A stretch of 41,239 nt of DNA from Syntrophobacteraceae bacterium (GCA_025454175.1 JALOOX010000031.1:1-41239), one strand, 5' to 3'. Counted from the first letter of the stretch, positions 17,726-24,803 are shown. Made by a program: numbers and translations. Notes: generated by a model from the letters alone, not told the origin.

Positions 17726-18394
17726 TCACTGCTCAGGTCCGTTGAGATCCTTGATGCGTCTCACGTCCTGACTCCTGCCCAGCACGATCAGGATGTCACT
17801 GTCCTTGATGACGAAATCGGCGGGGGGCACCAGCACGAAGTTCTCGGTGAGGACTTCCTCGATGGCAATGACATGGACGTTGTACCTGGCCCGCAAATCA
17901 AGCTGCTTCAGGGATTTCCCGATGAACGCCGAAGGGGGCGCGATCTGCAGCAGGTTGAAGTCTTCGGAGAGGGGGATGAAATCCAGGATGTTGGGCCTGG
18001 ACAGCCCCTGGGCCACCTTGACGGCCATGGCTTTCTCCGGGTGGATGACTTCGGTGGCTCCAACCTTCATGAGGACCTTTGCGTGATCCTCATCCATCGC
18101 CTTGGCCAGGACCTTCTTGACCCCGATCTCCTGGAGATACAGGGTCAGGAGCACGCTCTTGCTCACGTCCGAGCCGATGCTCACCACCACGGCGTCCATC
18201 TCGTCCAGCCCCAGGGATCGGATCTTTTCCTTTTCCGACGCATCCAGGACGATGGCCTCGGTGCAGTAGGGATCGATTGTTTGCACCCGGTCCGGGTCCT
18301 TGTCGATGGCAATGACTTCATTGCCCTCCTCGAAGAGAACCCTGGCCATGTGGAAGCCGAACTTACCCAGGCCGATGACGGCAAATCGTTTCAA
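17726..18394 (-). CDS. ktrA: Ktr/Trk potassium uptake regulatory subunit (RCK protein)
   Basis: 222-residue cytoplasmic gating subunit that forms an octameric RCK ring under the KtrB channel and controls potassium entry by nucleotide binding. The N-terminal Rossmann fold starts FAVIGLGKFGFHMA (GxGxxG) with an acidic residue at the end of strand 2 (IAIDKDPDRV), typical for NAD/ATP binding. A TrkA_C-like domain covers about 140-222. Start TTG 18394 is supported by AGGAG eight bases upstream. It follows ktrB by 14 bases and is the last gene of the operon read from 20770. The KtrA size (single RCK) fits the Ktr system rather than the double-length TrkA. Confidence 0.94.
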   Translation of the reverse strand: MKRFAVIGLGKFGFHMARVLFEEGNEVIAIDKDPDRVQTIDPYCTEAIVLDASEKEKIRSLGLDEMDAVVVSIGSDVSKSVLLTLYLQEIGVKKVLAKAMDEDHAKVLMKVGATEVIHPEKAMAVKVAQGLSRPNILDFIPLSEDFNLLQIAPPSAFIGKSLKQLDLRARYNVHVIAIEEVLTENFVLVPPADFVIKDSDILIVLGRSQDVRRIKDLNGPEQ

Positions 18395-18408
18395 GGACGA
18401 ATCTCCTG

Positions 18409-19860
18409 TCAGCCAATCATGAGGTTTTGCCGGGAATACTGGATGCCGCCCCGCGCCTCCGTGCCGGCAACAATGTAGGCGAAGGTGAGGACACCGACTC
18501 TGCCGATGAGCATCATGGCGACGATCAGAACCTTGCCGAACGCATTGAGCTTCGTGGTCGCCCCCATGGAGAGGCCCACCGTCCCGAAGGCCGAAATCAC
18601 CTCGAACAGGTATTCGACAAACGCGGATCTGGCCTCCGGGCCCGAGACCTCCACGTCATGGGTGAGCAGGAGGAGAAAGAAGATGGCAAGAATCAGGCTG
18701 ATGGAAAGGATCAGCAGGGAGACGCTTCGCGAGACGGTCTCCTGGGGAATGCTCTTCTTGAAAACGTTCACCCGCGCCATTCTCTGGAGCCGGGCCCATG
18801 TGAACAGCCCGAGGACGGCAAGGGTGGTGGTCTTCACTCCGCCCCCGCACGATCCGGGAGAAGCTCCCCAGAACATGAGGAACATGAGGGCCATGACGGT
18901 CGAGTTGCTGAGCTGCCCGATGTCCACCGTATTGAACCCCGCCGTGCGCGCCGTGATGGACTGAAATAGCGAGATCCAGAGGATCTCGTCCAGGGGAGCT
19001 TCCCTGAAAATATTCCCGTGCTCTCCCCAGATGAAGAGCCCCATGCCGCAGGCGATGAGAAGAGCTGTCGTGATGATGACGATTCTGGTGTGGACGGTGA
19101 GCCTGGCCGGTATGGTCCTTCGGCTTCTCATCTGCTCGTAAAGCTCGTAGACAACGGGAAAACCGATGCCGCCCAGCACGATGAGGATGCAGATCGTCAG
19201 GTTCAGGACCGGCGATGCCCTGTAATCGATGAAGTTGTTGCTGAAAAGGGCAAATCCGGCGTTGCAGAAGGCGGAGATGGAGTGAAAAACGGCCAGGTGA
19301 GCCGATTCCATCACGGAATGCTCGCCGATCCAGAAGAGGAAGAGTATGAGGGCGCCTGCCCCTTCGACAACACCGGTGAAGAGGAAGATAGCCCCGACGA
19401 CCCGGTAGATGTCCTCCCTCGGGGTGTGGGCGAAAACCTCCTGCATGACCATCCGCTGCCTGAAGGAGACTCTCTTGCCGATCAACAGGAAGAAAAGGAC
19501 GGAAAAGGTCATGATGCCGAGCCCTCCAGCCTGAATCAGAAGGAGGATGACCAGCTGACCCGACGTGGTGAAATAGCTGCCCGTGTCCACAACCGCCAGA
19601 CCCGTCACGCAGACGGCCGAGGTGGCGGTGAAGAGAGCGTCGACCAGGGAGATTTCCCCCGAAACCGTCGAGGAGGGCAGAAGCAGAAGAGCCGTGCCGG
19701 TCCCGATGGCCGCCACGAAGCTTGCCAGGATCATGGACGAAAGCCCCACCTTGGCTTTCCTCAGCCTGCCGAGGCCCCTTCGGATCGACTCGACCTGCAA
19801 GGCTGAGAACCTCCCCTCGTAAGATAGAAATGGAAGCGTAATCCTTCGAATGAGCCTCAT
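18409..19860 (-). CDS. ktrB: Ktr/Trk potassium uptake channel subunit
   Basis: 483-residue integral inner-membrane K+ translocator of the Trk/Ktr/HKT superfamily with four membrane-pore-membrane repeats. The four selectivity-filter segments are visible: TSAVCVTGLAVVDTGSY, SISAFCNAGFALFSN, SITARTAGFNTVD and EVISAFGTVGLSMG. Each has the key glycine. The length fits KtrB/TrkH. The start ATG 19860 overlaps the stop of the upstream Cys-rich pseudo-receiver gene (ATGA), indicating translational coupling with that gene, while ktrA follows 14 bases downstream. Regulation probably comes from the sigma-54 promoter at 20812-20827 (inference). Confidence 0.94.
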   Translation of the reverse strand: MRLIRRITLPFLSYEGRFSALQVESIRRGLGRLRKAKVGLSSMILASFVAAIGTGTALLLLPSSTVSGEISLVDALFTATSAVCVTGLAVVDTGSYFTTSGQLVILLLIQAGGLGIMTFSVLFFLLIGKRVSFRQRMVMQEVFAHTPREDIYRVVGAIFLFTGVVEGAGALILFLFWIGEHSVMESAHLAVFHSISAFCNAGFALFSNNFIDYRASPVLNLTICILIVLGGIGFPVVYELYEQMRSRRTIPARLTVHTRIVIITTALLIACGMGLFIWGEHGNIFREAPLDEILWISLFQSITARTAGFNTVDIGQLSNSTVMALMFLMFWGASPGSCGGGVKTTTLAVLGLFTWARLQRMARVNVFKKSIPQETVSRSVSLLILSISLILAIFFLLLLTHDVEVSGPEARSAFVEYLFEVISAFGTVGLSMGATTKLNAFGKVLIVAMMLIGRVGVLTFAYIVAGTEARGGIQYSRQNLMIG

Positions 19861-20426
19861 GACCGGGACCTCGGCTTCAGGAAGTGGTCACATCGCAGAT
19901 GGTCCTCGGATTCGCACACATGGTGCCGCCAGCCGCTTTCCAGCACCAGCCGGTCGAGGTAGGCGCCACAGACGACGAGCTCGCGCCGGGCGTCGATGGG
20001 ACTGTAGTGAAGATGGGGACAGACGATGGCCAGTTGCCGCTTCAGAAGATCCCCGGGGCCCGGAGCCTCGATGACACCGGTGCCCCCGGTCCCGACGGAT
20101 TCCCCCTTGAACGTCTCGCCCGCAAACCTGACATACTCGACCCCCGCCCGGTCGAGATCCTCCATCACCCTCCGATGCCTGGCCCGCAGCAGCGCCAGGA
20201 CCGGGATCCTCCGGGTGTGGGTGTTGCGCTTGAGCACGGCGCACAGCTCCACCAGCGCCTCGCGCTCCCGGATATCCCGCGTCGCGAAGTGAACCACGAT
20301 GAGGCGGGGATTCCCATCCACGGCTTTGTGCAGGCATTCGACCGGGCTGCGAGCCATTTCCCCATCGTTCCGTTTTGGTCCACATTCGCCCCCTGCGTCA
20401 CAGAAGAGGACCTCAAAGCACTGCAC
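19857..20426 (-). CDS. pseudo-receiver-like protein with C-terminal four-cysteine motif
   Basis: 189-residue protein, coupled to ktrB by an ATGA overlap. Start GTG 20426 follows a strong AAGGAG seven bases upstream. The first about 105 residues have the rhythm of a receiver domain: NPRLIVVHFATRDIREREAL replaces the usual phospho-Asp strand, then HTRRIPVLALLRARHRR, then AGVEYVRF. The phospho-acceptor aspartate is missing (HFAT where LLD is expected), so it should not be phosphorylated in the standard way. The tail has four cysteines in CPHLHY, VVCGAY, HHVCES and LRCDHF, with several histidines, which suggests a zinc or iron-sulfur site. I know no named family for this combination. Its place before ktrBA suggests a regulatory subunit or sensor for potassium uptake (inference). 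Confidence 0.75.
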   Translation of the reverse strand: MQCFEVLFCDAGGECGPKRNDGEMARSPVECLHKAVDGNPRLIVVHFATRDIREREALVELCAVLKRNTHTRRIPVLALLRARHRRVMEDLDRAGVEYVRFAGETFKGESVGTGGTGVIEAPGPGDLLKRQLAIVCPHLHYSPIDARRELVVCGAYLDRLVLESGWRHHVCESEDHLRCDHFLKPRSRS

Positions 20427-20770
20427 GCCCCGTCTCCTTTCCGCACCTCATCCCATGTGCTCCACGCCTCACGGTGATGCTCCCACGAGGGCACCGGCAC
20501 GGTGAGCGTGAAGACGCTCCCCTGGCCGGGAGCCGACTCGGCCCAGATGGAGCCTCCATGGGCGCGCACGATCTCCTTGCAGATGGCGAGCCCCAGGCCC
20601 GTGCCCCCGGTCTCCCGCCCCTTGACCTGGACGAACTTCTGGAAAATCCTCGACAGGTATTCCTCCGGAATGCCCGGACCATCATCGCGGACACAGAGGT
20701 GAGCATGCGGCCCGATCCTTTTGGCCGTGAGCCGATGCCCGCCGAGCAGGATCTTCTTGTTCAAAGTCAT
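20165..20770 (-). pseudogene. truncated histidine-kinase ATPase domain, 3' part read through another gene
   Basis: Only the C-terminal half of a HATPase_c domain is recognisable, residues 1-92 (20495-20770). Present: G1 (DDGPGIP), F box (IFQKFVQV), G2 (GGTGLGL) and the terminal strands (GSIWAESAPGQGSVFTLTVP). Missing: the N box, the acceptor histidine and any sensor. It should not bind ATP normally or autophosphorylate. After residue 92 the open frame continues to 20165 as out-of-frame sequence over the pseudo-receiver gene (20426), so the natural end is lost. ATG 20770 has a GGGAG upstream and a sigma-54 promoter at 20812-20827, so the stub may still be translated. It probably descends from the partner kinase of the NtrC-type regulator next door. 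Confidence 0.7.
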
Positions 20771-20811
20771 GAGGTGAGTCTCCCATTGCGCCGTGACATT
20801 CGTGAACCGGG

Positions 20812-20827
20812 AGCAATCCCTGCGCCA
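20812..20827 (-). promoter_or_regulatory. sigma-54 (-24/-12) promoter
   Basis: Minus strand TGGCGCAGGGATTGCT against the consensus TGGCACGNNNNTTGCW: 10 of 12 defined positions match, and the invariant GG and GC are exactly 10 bases apart. Transcription would start near 20800, about 30 bases before ATG 20770. It faces the kinase remnant, pseudo-receiver, ktrB and ktrA genes. An NtrC-family activator is encoded directly upstream. Confidence 0.72.
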
Positions 20828-20908
20828 CAGTATAGTTTGTGCTATTTCAGTAGGTTAGCTTTATGAAAAGGCGGAGGTGGCTTGAAAAATGAAAGATGGG
20901 GGCGGGCA

Positions 20909-20932
20909 CGACCTTGCATTTCTGCAAGGTCG
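20909..20932. promoter_or_regulatory. inverted repeat: candidate activator enhancer site or terminator hairpin
   Basis: Perfect 10-bp arms CGACCTTGCA / TGCAAGGTCG around a 4-base centre. It lies 19 bases after the stop of the sigma-54 regulator gene, so it could end that transcript, but no clear U-run follows. Its centre is about 120 bp upstream of the start expected from the sigma-54 promoter, the usual distance for an NtrC-type upstream activating sequence. Both roles are possible. Confidence 0.6.
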
Positions 20933-20950
20933 GTCGTCGCAGGGAGCGGG

Positions 20951-22303
20951 TCAGATGCCGTACGCTTTTCTCCGGCGCCAGAGCGTTGCCTGGTCCATGC
21001 CCAGGATCGCCGCCGCTTCCTGGAGTGAAGCGGTGCCGGCGATGACCCTCCTGATGTGAAGCTCCTCTATGACAGCCAGCGGGACCCGGTCGCCGATGGC
21101 CGGGCTGGCGACGGAAGGGGCCATGTTCTCGGGGAGGTCGCCTTTCCCGATGTTCTCGCCGCTGCCCAGGATAACGGCCCGCTCGATGGTGTTGCGCAGC
21201 TCACGGACATTTCCCGGCCATGGGTAGCCCTGCAGCGCTTCGGCGGCTTCATCGGTGAACCCGATGATCCTCTTGTGGTTGGAGCGGCAGAAGTGGGCGA
21301 GAAAATCCATGGCAAGGGGCATGATGTCTTCGGGGCGTTCCCCAAGGGAGGGCAGGGTGAGGCTGATGACATGGAGTCGATAAAAAAGATCCTCCCGGAA
21401 CCGACCTTCGGCCACTCGCCTGTCGAGGTCCGCATTGGTTGCGGCAATGATCCGCACATTGGCCCTTCGGAGCGTCGCTTCTCCGAGGCGCTCGTACTCC
21501 TTGTCCTGGATGAACCGCAGCAGCTTGGCTTGAAGGGTCGGAGCCATGTCCCCGATTTCGTCCAGGAAAAGCGTCCCGCCTTCGCACGATGCGATTCGGC
21601 CGGGATTGTCCCGGACCGCTCCCGTGAAAGCGCCCCTGGCGTGCCCGAAAAGCTCGCTTTCGAGAAGATCGGGGGGCAGAGCCGGACAGGCCACCACCGC
21701 CATGGGCCGGGCCGCCCGCGGGCTCCACTGATGGATGGCGCGGGCCAGGGCTGACTTCCCGGTACCGCTCTGACCCCTGAGCAATACGATGGCCTCGGAG
21801 CTCGCGGCCTTCCTGGCTGTTTCAAGGACCCGCTGCATACCGGCATTCCTGCTCTGGAGCCCGGCCTCAGGAGCGACCCGCTGTGCATCCGCCTTGAGCG
21901 ACGTTATCTCGTTTTCCAGCTCCCGGATCCGGGCGGTTCGTCGGGTCAGGAGCCTGACCTGGTCGGGGGTGAACGGCTTCACCATGTAATCGGCGGCACC
22001 GCGCCTGATGGCCTCCACCGCGCTCTCGATGGAGGCGTGGGCCGTGATGATGGTGATTTTGGTCCAGGGCGATGCGGCCAGCAGGACAGGGATCAAATCC
22101 ATGCCGTCTTCCCCGCCCAGCCTGAGGTCCACCAACGCCATGTCAAAGGAGCGCATTCTCGCCTCATGGGCGGCGTCGGCTGCGTTGCTCACGGCGATGA
22201 CGGTGTGGCCTTCGGCGGCAAGGCAATAAGCGAGGGTCTTCCGGATGTTGACCTCATCGTCCACGACCAGAATGCTCAGGGAGGACGTCTGCGGCTGGCC
22301 CAT
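20951..22303 (-). CDS. sigma-54-dependent response regulator, NtrC family
   Basis: 450-residue transcription activator. The receiver domain (about 10-125) has Asp59 in MALVDLRLGGEDG and Lys in YMVKPFTPDQ. The AAA+ central domain has Walker A GQSGTGKS (177-184), the sigma-54-contact loop GAFTGA (224-229), Walker B GGTLFLDEIGD (about 242-252) and the arginine-finger region FREDLFYRL. The C-terminal Fis-type helix-turn-helix is SLQEAAAILGMDQATLWRRRK. Start ATG 22303 has AGGAG six bases upstream; the open frame extends 48 codons further, but over a hairpin and without homology. No intact partner kinase adjoins it; only an ATPase-domain stub lies downstream at 20770. It most likely activates the sigma-54 promoter at 20812-20827 and so the ktr genes (inference). 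Confidence 0.95.
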   Translation of the reverse strand: MGQPQTSSLSILVVDDEVNIRKTLAYCLAAEGHTVIAVSNAADAAHEARMRSFDMALVDLRLGGEDGMDLIPVLLAASPWTKITIITAHASIESAVEAIRRGAADYMVKPFTPDQVRLLTRRTARIRELENEITSLKADAQRVAPEAGLQSRNAGMQRVLETARKAASSEAIVLLRGQSGTGKSALARAIHQWSPRAARPMAVVACPALPPDLLESELFGHARGAFTGAVRDNPGRIASCEGGTLFLDEIGDMAPTLQAKLLRFIQDKEYERLGEATLRRANVRIIAATNADLDRRVAEGRFREDLFYRLHVISLTLPSLGERPEDIMPLAMDFLAHFCRSNHKRIIGFTDEAAEALQGYPWPGNVRELRNTIERAVILGSGENIGKGDLPENMAPSVASPAIGDRVPLAVIEELHIRRVIAGTASLQEAAAILGMDQATLWRRRKAYGI

Positions 22304-22318
22304 CTGCGGCTCCTGGAT

Positions 22319-22350
22319 GCCGGCTCCCCAGCTGGAGCCTGGGAGCCGGC
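22319..22350 (-). other. strong hairpin before the sigma-54 regulator gene
   Basis: Perfect 10-bp stem GCCGGCTCCC / GGGAGCCGGC with a 12-base loop, ending five bases before the AGGAG of the regulator gene. There is no T-run, so it is not a classic intrinsic terminator. A 12-codon reading frame (22357-22395, MKNILAQPGASP) with GGGGAG before its ATG ends seven bases upstream of the hairpin, giving a leader-peptide-like layout. Confidence 0.45.
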
Positions 22351-22468
22351 AAGCGGCTAAGGACTTGCGCCCGGTTGTGCCAAGATATTTTTCATGGCAG
22401 GCTCCCCTTTTGTCCTGGATCGATCTCCGTGCGTAATGCCCACACATCCCAACGCCCTTCGCGCCGTG

Positions 22469-22813
22469 TCACAGCATCGCCACCACCCAGGCGACCAAGA
22501 GCACCACAAGCCAGGCGGCGCAGAGCACCCAGAGCGCCTTCTGCCAGGATTCTCCGAAATAGCTCCTGGCTGAGCCGGCCACCCAGGTCCAGTTGAGCCA
22601 GATGTGCAGCACCAGCAACCCCAGCAGGAACAGCGAGAGGGTGAGATGGATATCGCCCCACTGATGGCGGTGCAGGCCCAGCAGGAACTTCGAAGCCTCG
22701 GGAGTTTTTCCAGACGGGATGACGAAGGCGAGCAACAGTCCGATGACGGCAATGGAGCAAAGGTCCACAAACAGCAATGCGTCGATCAGGCACTTCCAGT
22801 CGTTCCTTTTCAT
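22469..22813 (-). CDS. DUF4405-like four-helix membrane protein
   Basis: 114-residue membrane protein with about three to four hydrophobic helices: LLFVDLCSIAVIGLLLAFVI, DIHLTLSLFLLGLLVLHIWL and ALWVLCAAWLVVLLVAWVV. Histidines in the helices (GLHRHQWGDIHL and LVLHIWLNW) resemble the heme- or quinone-site histidines of DUF4405/cytochrome b561-like proteins, which are thought to handle membrane electrons; heme binding here is inference. Start ATG 22813 is preceded by GGGAGGGG. It follows the MauE/DoxX-like gene by 56 bases in the arsR operon and precedes the sigma-54 regulator by 165 bases. Confidence 0.75.
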   Translation of the reverse strand: MKRNDWKCLIDALLFVDLCSIAVIGLLLAFVIPSGKTPEASKFLLGLHRHQWGDIHLTLSLFLLGLLVLHIWLNWTWVAGSARSYFGESWQKALWVLCAAWLVVLLVAWVVAML

Positions 22814-22869
22814 GACCAGTCCCCTCCCCGCGCCCCGGTATTCGGTCTTCGCCACAAACGGGCCTGGGC

Positions 22870-23313
22870 TCACCTTCGGGCAAACATCACCGCATAAAAA
22901 AGGTATCCCCCCATGAGCAGAAACGCCGCATCTCGAATCAGGTACCAGGTCGTGGCGGGATCCCCTTCGGTACTGGTGCTGAAGCACCCGCAGTGAACAT
23001 CGAGCCCCCGGGCCACATTAAAGACCAAAGCGCCGAAGAACACAACCAGGAGGCCGTTGGCCAGGGTGACGGCTCCCGGAAGCCGGAAGCCGCCCATGAG
23101 GCATATGCCGAGCATGAGCTCAAGCCAGGGCAGGATGATGGCCACGAGGTTGATGAGAACGTCGGGAAGGAGCTGGTAGTTGTAAACGATTTTTGCGAAG
23201 GCGCCTGGATCGAGGATCTTTCCGACGCTGGAGACGATGAAGATGGCGCCGAGGATCAGCCTGAGCCAGAAATCCAGAGGTTTTTTCAAGAGAGCCCCCA
23301 TAGCGGTCCACAT
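22870..23313 (-). CDS. MauE/DoxX-family membrane protein
   Basis: 147-residue protein with four predicted transmembrane helices (LRLILGAIFIVSSVGKILDP, VLINLVAIILPWLELMLGI, ANGLLVVFFGALVFNVARGL, IRDAAFLLMGGYLFYAVMF). After the third helix it has HCGCF, the cysteine pair characteristic of MauE/DoxX relatives. MauE is needed for methylamine dehydrogenase maturation (disulfide or redox work), and DoxX relatives take part in thiosulfate:quinone oxidation or oxidative-stress complexes. No methylamine genes are here; the rhodanese just upstream points to sulfur or thiol redox chemistry at the membrane (inference). Start ATG 23313 or an in-frame ATG four codons later; neither has ideal Shine-Dalgarno spacing. 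Confidence 0.82.
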   Translation of the reverse strand: MWTAMGALLKKPLDFWLRLILGAIFIVSSVGKILDPGAFAKIVYNYQLLPDVLINLVAIILPWLELMLGICLMGGFRLPGAVTLANGLLVVFFGALVFNVARGLDVHCGCFSTSTEGDPATTWYLIRDAAFLLMGGYLFYAVMFARR

Positions 23314-23382
23314 TCCTGCTTCATGCAGGGCGATTGCGCTCGCCCATGAGACGAGGACACCGGAGATCCAATCGTCCAGGGC

Positions 23383-23910
23383 TCACTGCACGCCACGCGG
23401 AGTGCCCGTCATCGTTTCCACCGGGAGACTCCTCTCCTGCCACACGGACCACCCGTTCACCAGGACCCTCACGTTGCTGTATCCCTTGACGAGGAGGGCC
23501 ATGGCGAGCTCCTTGCTCGAAGCGCAGCTCTCACCGTCACAATAGGTGACCAGCGGGGTTTCGGGGGGGATGCCGTTCAGAACCCGGGCAAAATCCTCAT
23601 CGAAGTCCTCCCACGGCAGGCTGAGCGCTCCTTCGATGTGGCCTTCCGCGAATTGATCATGGGATCGTGCGTCCAGGAAAAGCGCCGAGCGAGAGAAGAA
23701 GAGCATTTCCGCTTCATCGAGAGAAACGGCGAGGCTCTCTCCCGAATCCAGCCTGAGCTGCGCCTCGGGGGACCAGTCGGCCACGAGGGGAAGCCCGCCG
23801 GGCCGCAGGTGGTTTACCGAAAGGGCGACGGCGATGGCTAGCAGGAGAAGCGACCCTCCCTGCCATATCACTTGCAGCGCCGTAGGGCTTTGCTGTCTGA
23901 AGGAAATCAT
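23383..23910 (-). CDS. membrane-anchored rhodanese-domain protein
   Basis: 175-residue protein with one N-terminal helix (about residues 16-33, GGSLLLLAIAVALSVNHL) and a rhodanese-like domain outside the membrane. The domain shows ALFLDARSHDQFAEGHIEGA (the DxR...F..GHI signature) and an active-site loop VTYCDGESCASS, with the first Cys as the likely persulfide carrier. Such proteins transfer sulfane sulfur or bind oxyanions. Start ATG 23910 follows GAGGGTGAG and lies 10 bases after the arsR stop, so the two are co-transcribed. The MauE/DoxX gene follows 69 bases downstream. The second Cys in the loop (CDGESC) is unusual and could form a disulfide with the catalytic one. Confidence 0.88.
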   Translation of the reverse strand: MISFRQQSPTALQVIWQGGSLLLLAIAVALSVNHLRPGGLPLVADWSPEAQLRLDSGESLAVSLDEAEMLFFSRSALFLDARSHDQFAEGHIEGALSLPWEDFDEDFARVLNGIPPETPLVTYCDGESCASSKELAMALLVKGYSNVRVLVNGWSVWQERSLPVETMTGTPRGVQ

Positions 23911-23920
23911 GGGCTCACCC

Positions 23921-24274
23921 TCACGCATTCTTGCGTCTGCAGATGATTTCGCGATTGAGGGTCGGCAAAACCTCCATGAGACGCACGATCTCGGGATCAT
24001 CCATGAGCCAGTGCCTGAGATTGCCGAGGATGGCGGCCGCGTATGGGCTGCTGCCCCCGTCCGAGACGAAATAGTTGACCCAGAGGCCGTCCTTGCGGGA
24101 GAAAACCAGCCCCGCCTCCTCCAGGACCTTCAGGTGATTGGACACCGTCGGCTGGGCGATATCGAGGGCGGCCTGGATCTCACAAACGCACAGGGACTGG
24201 CGCTGCAGCATTTTGAGGATCCTGACCCGGTTAGGGTCGGACAGGGCCTTCATGACCTTGGTGAAATCCTTCAT
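23921..24274 (-). CDS. ArsR-family transcriptional regulator
   Basis: 117-residue winged-helix repressor, first gene of an operon with rhodanese, MauE/DoxX and DUF4405 genes. It starts MKDFTKVMKALSDPNRVRIL, the family signature, and the recognition region is QPTVSNHLKVLEEAGLV. The segment SLCVCEIQAAL has the C-x-C of the alpha-3 metal site found in arsenite/antimonite-sensing ArsR proteins, so it may respond to a thiophilic metal(loid) or to reactive sulfur. Start ATG 24274 has GGAGG eight bases upstream. It lies about 28 bases after the expected transcription start of the promoter at 24309-24337, whose inverted repeat it may bind (inference). Confidence 0.93.
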   Translation of the reverse strand: MKDFTKVMKALSDPNRVRILKMLQRQSLCVCEIQAALDIAQPTVSNHLKVLEEAGLVFSRKDGLWVNYFVSDGGSSPYAAAILGNLRHWLMDDPEIVRLMEVLPTLNREIICRRKNA

Positions 24275-24308
24275 GCACGGAAACCTCCGGCTCAAATCGT
24301 CGAATACC

Positions 24309-24337
24309 AATATATAGACTTGGACACCATCTGTCCA
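24309..24337 (-). promoter_or_regulatory. sigma-70 promoter with overlapping inverted-repeat operator for the arsR operon
   Basis: Minus strand: -35 TGGACA (24332-24337), 17-base spacer, -10 TATATT (24309-24314); each hexamer matches consensus at 5 of 6 positions. The -35 is also one arm of a perfect inverted repeat, TGGACA-N5-TGTCCA (24321-24337), so a bound repressor would block polymerase. This fits autoregulation by the ArsR protein. Confidence 0.7.
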
Positions 24338-24464
24338 TATCAGTCCTGGTTGAGCGATGGAACCATGGATGCATGCAGGTTTGTCCTGAAGCCCGTGACT
24401 CGAAGCCCTCAACTTCTCCAGGAGTCCCTTATGGCCCGTCAGGCCACCCTGAACGATGAAAAGG

Positions 24465-24492
24465 GGTTTCAACCAGGAACCAGGAACCAGAA
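24465..24492 (+). repeat. heptanucleotide repeat, locus 3
   Basis: Four consecutive 7-base units: GGTTTCA, ACCAGGA, ACCAGGA and ACCAGAA, just past the stop codon of the MNT gene (24498). The first unit is identical to one at 13765-13771. The remainder of the arsR-MNT gap (24338-24464) shows nothing further that I can support. Confidence 0.65.
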
Positions 24493-24497
24493 ACACT

Positions 24498-24803
24498 TCA
24501 GAGCAACCGTATGCCGTTGCGCGCCACGGCCCCCGCAATGCCTTGCCCTGTCTCCCTCTTCCTCTCGAAGGATTCCGATTTCATGGTGTAAACATCCACC
24601 GGAACGGATAAGGACAGAAAGTAGGGCTGAAAGACATGGGCATCTGACTCCTCGGTGATGATGAGAAGATCGATGTCACTCCGCGGGGTCGGCACGCCAC
24701 TGGCGAAGGAGCCGAAGAGGTATATCGCCTCGATGTCGGGCCGTTCGGATTTCAGAACCTGGATAGCGATGTCGAGCTCCCGCAGGACCTGGTCACGATT
24801 CAA
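24498..24803 (-). CDS. minimal nucleotidyltransferase (MNT) of a HEPN/MNT pair
   Basis: About 101-residue protein of the minimal nucleotidyltransferase fold. The active-site pattern is intact: YLFGSFASG, then SDIDLLII, giving GS followed by D-x-D (D43, D45 from the start used here). In characterised HEPN/MNT systems the MNT protein is the antitoxin and adds AMP to the HEPN toxin. The start is uncertain. TTG 24803 gives the usual minimal length and overlaps the HEPN gene by 11 bases. ATG 24869 has GGGAG upstream but adds 22 residues without family resemblance. Gene order HEPN then MNT with overlap is the usual layout. Confidence 0.85.
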   Translation of the reverse strand: MNRDQVLRELDIAIQVLKSERPDIEAIYLFGSFASGVPTPRSDIDLLIITEESDAHVFQPYFLSLSVPVDVYTMKSESFERKRETGQGIAGAVARNGIRLL

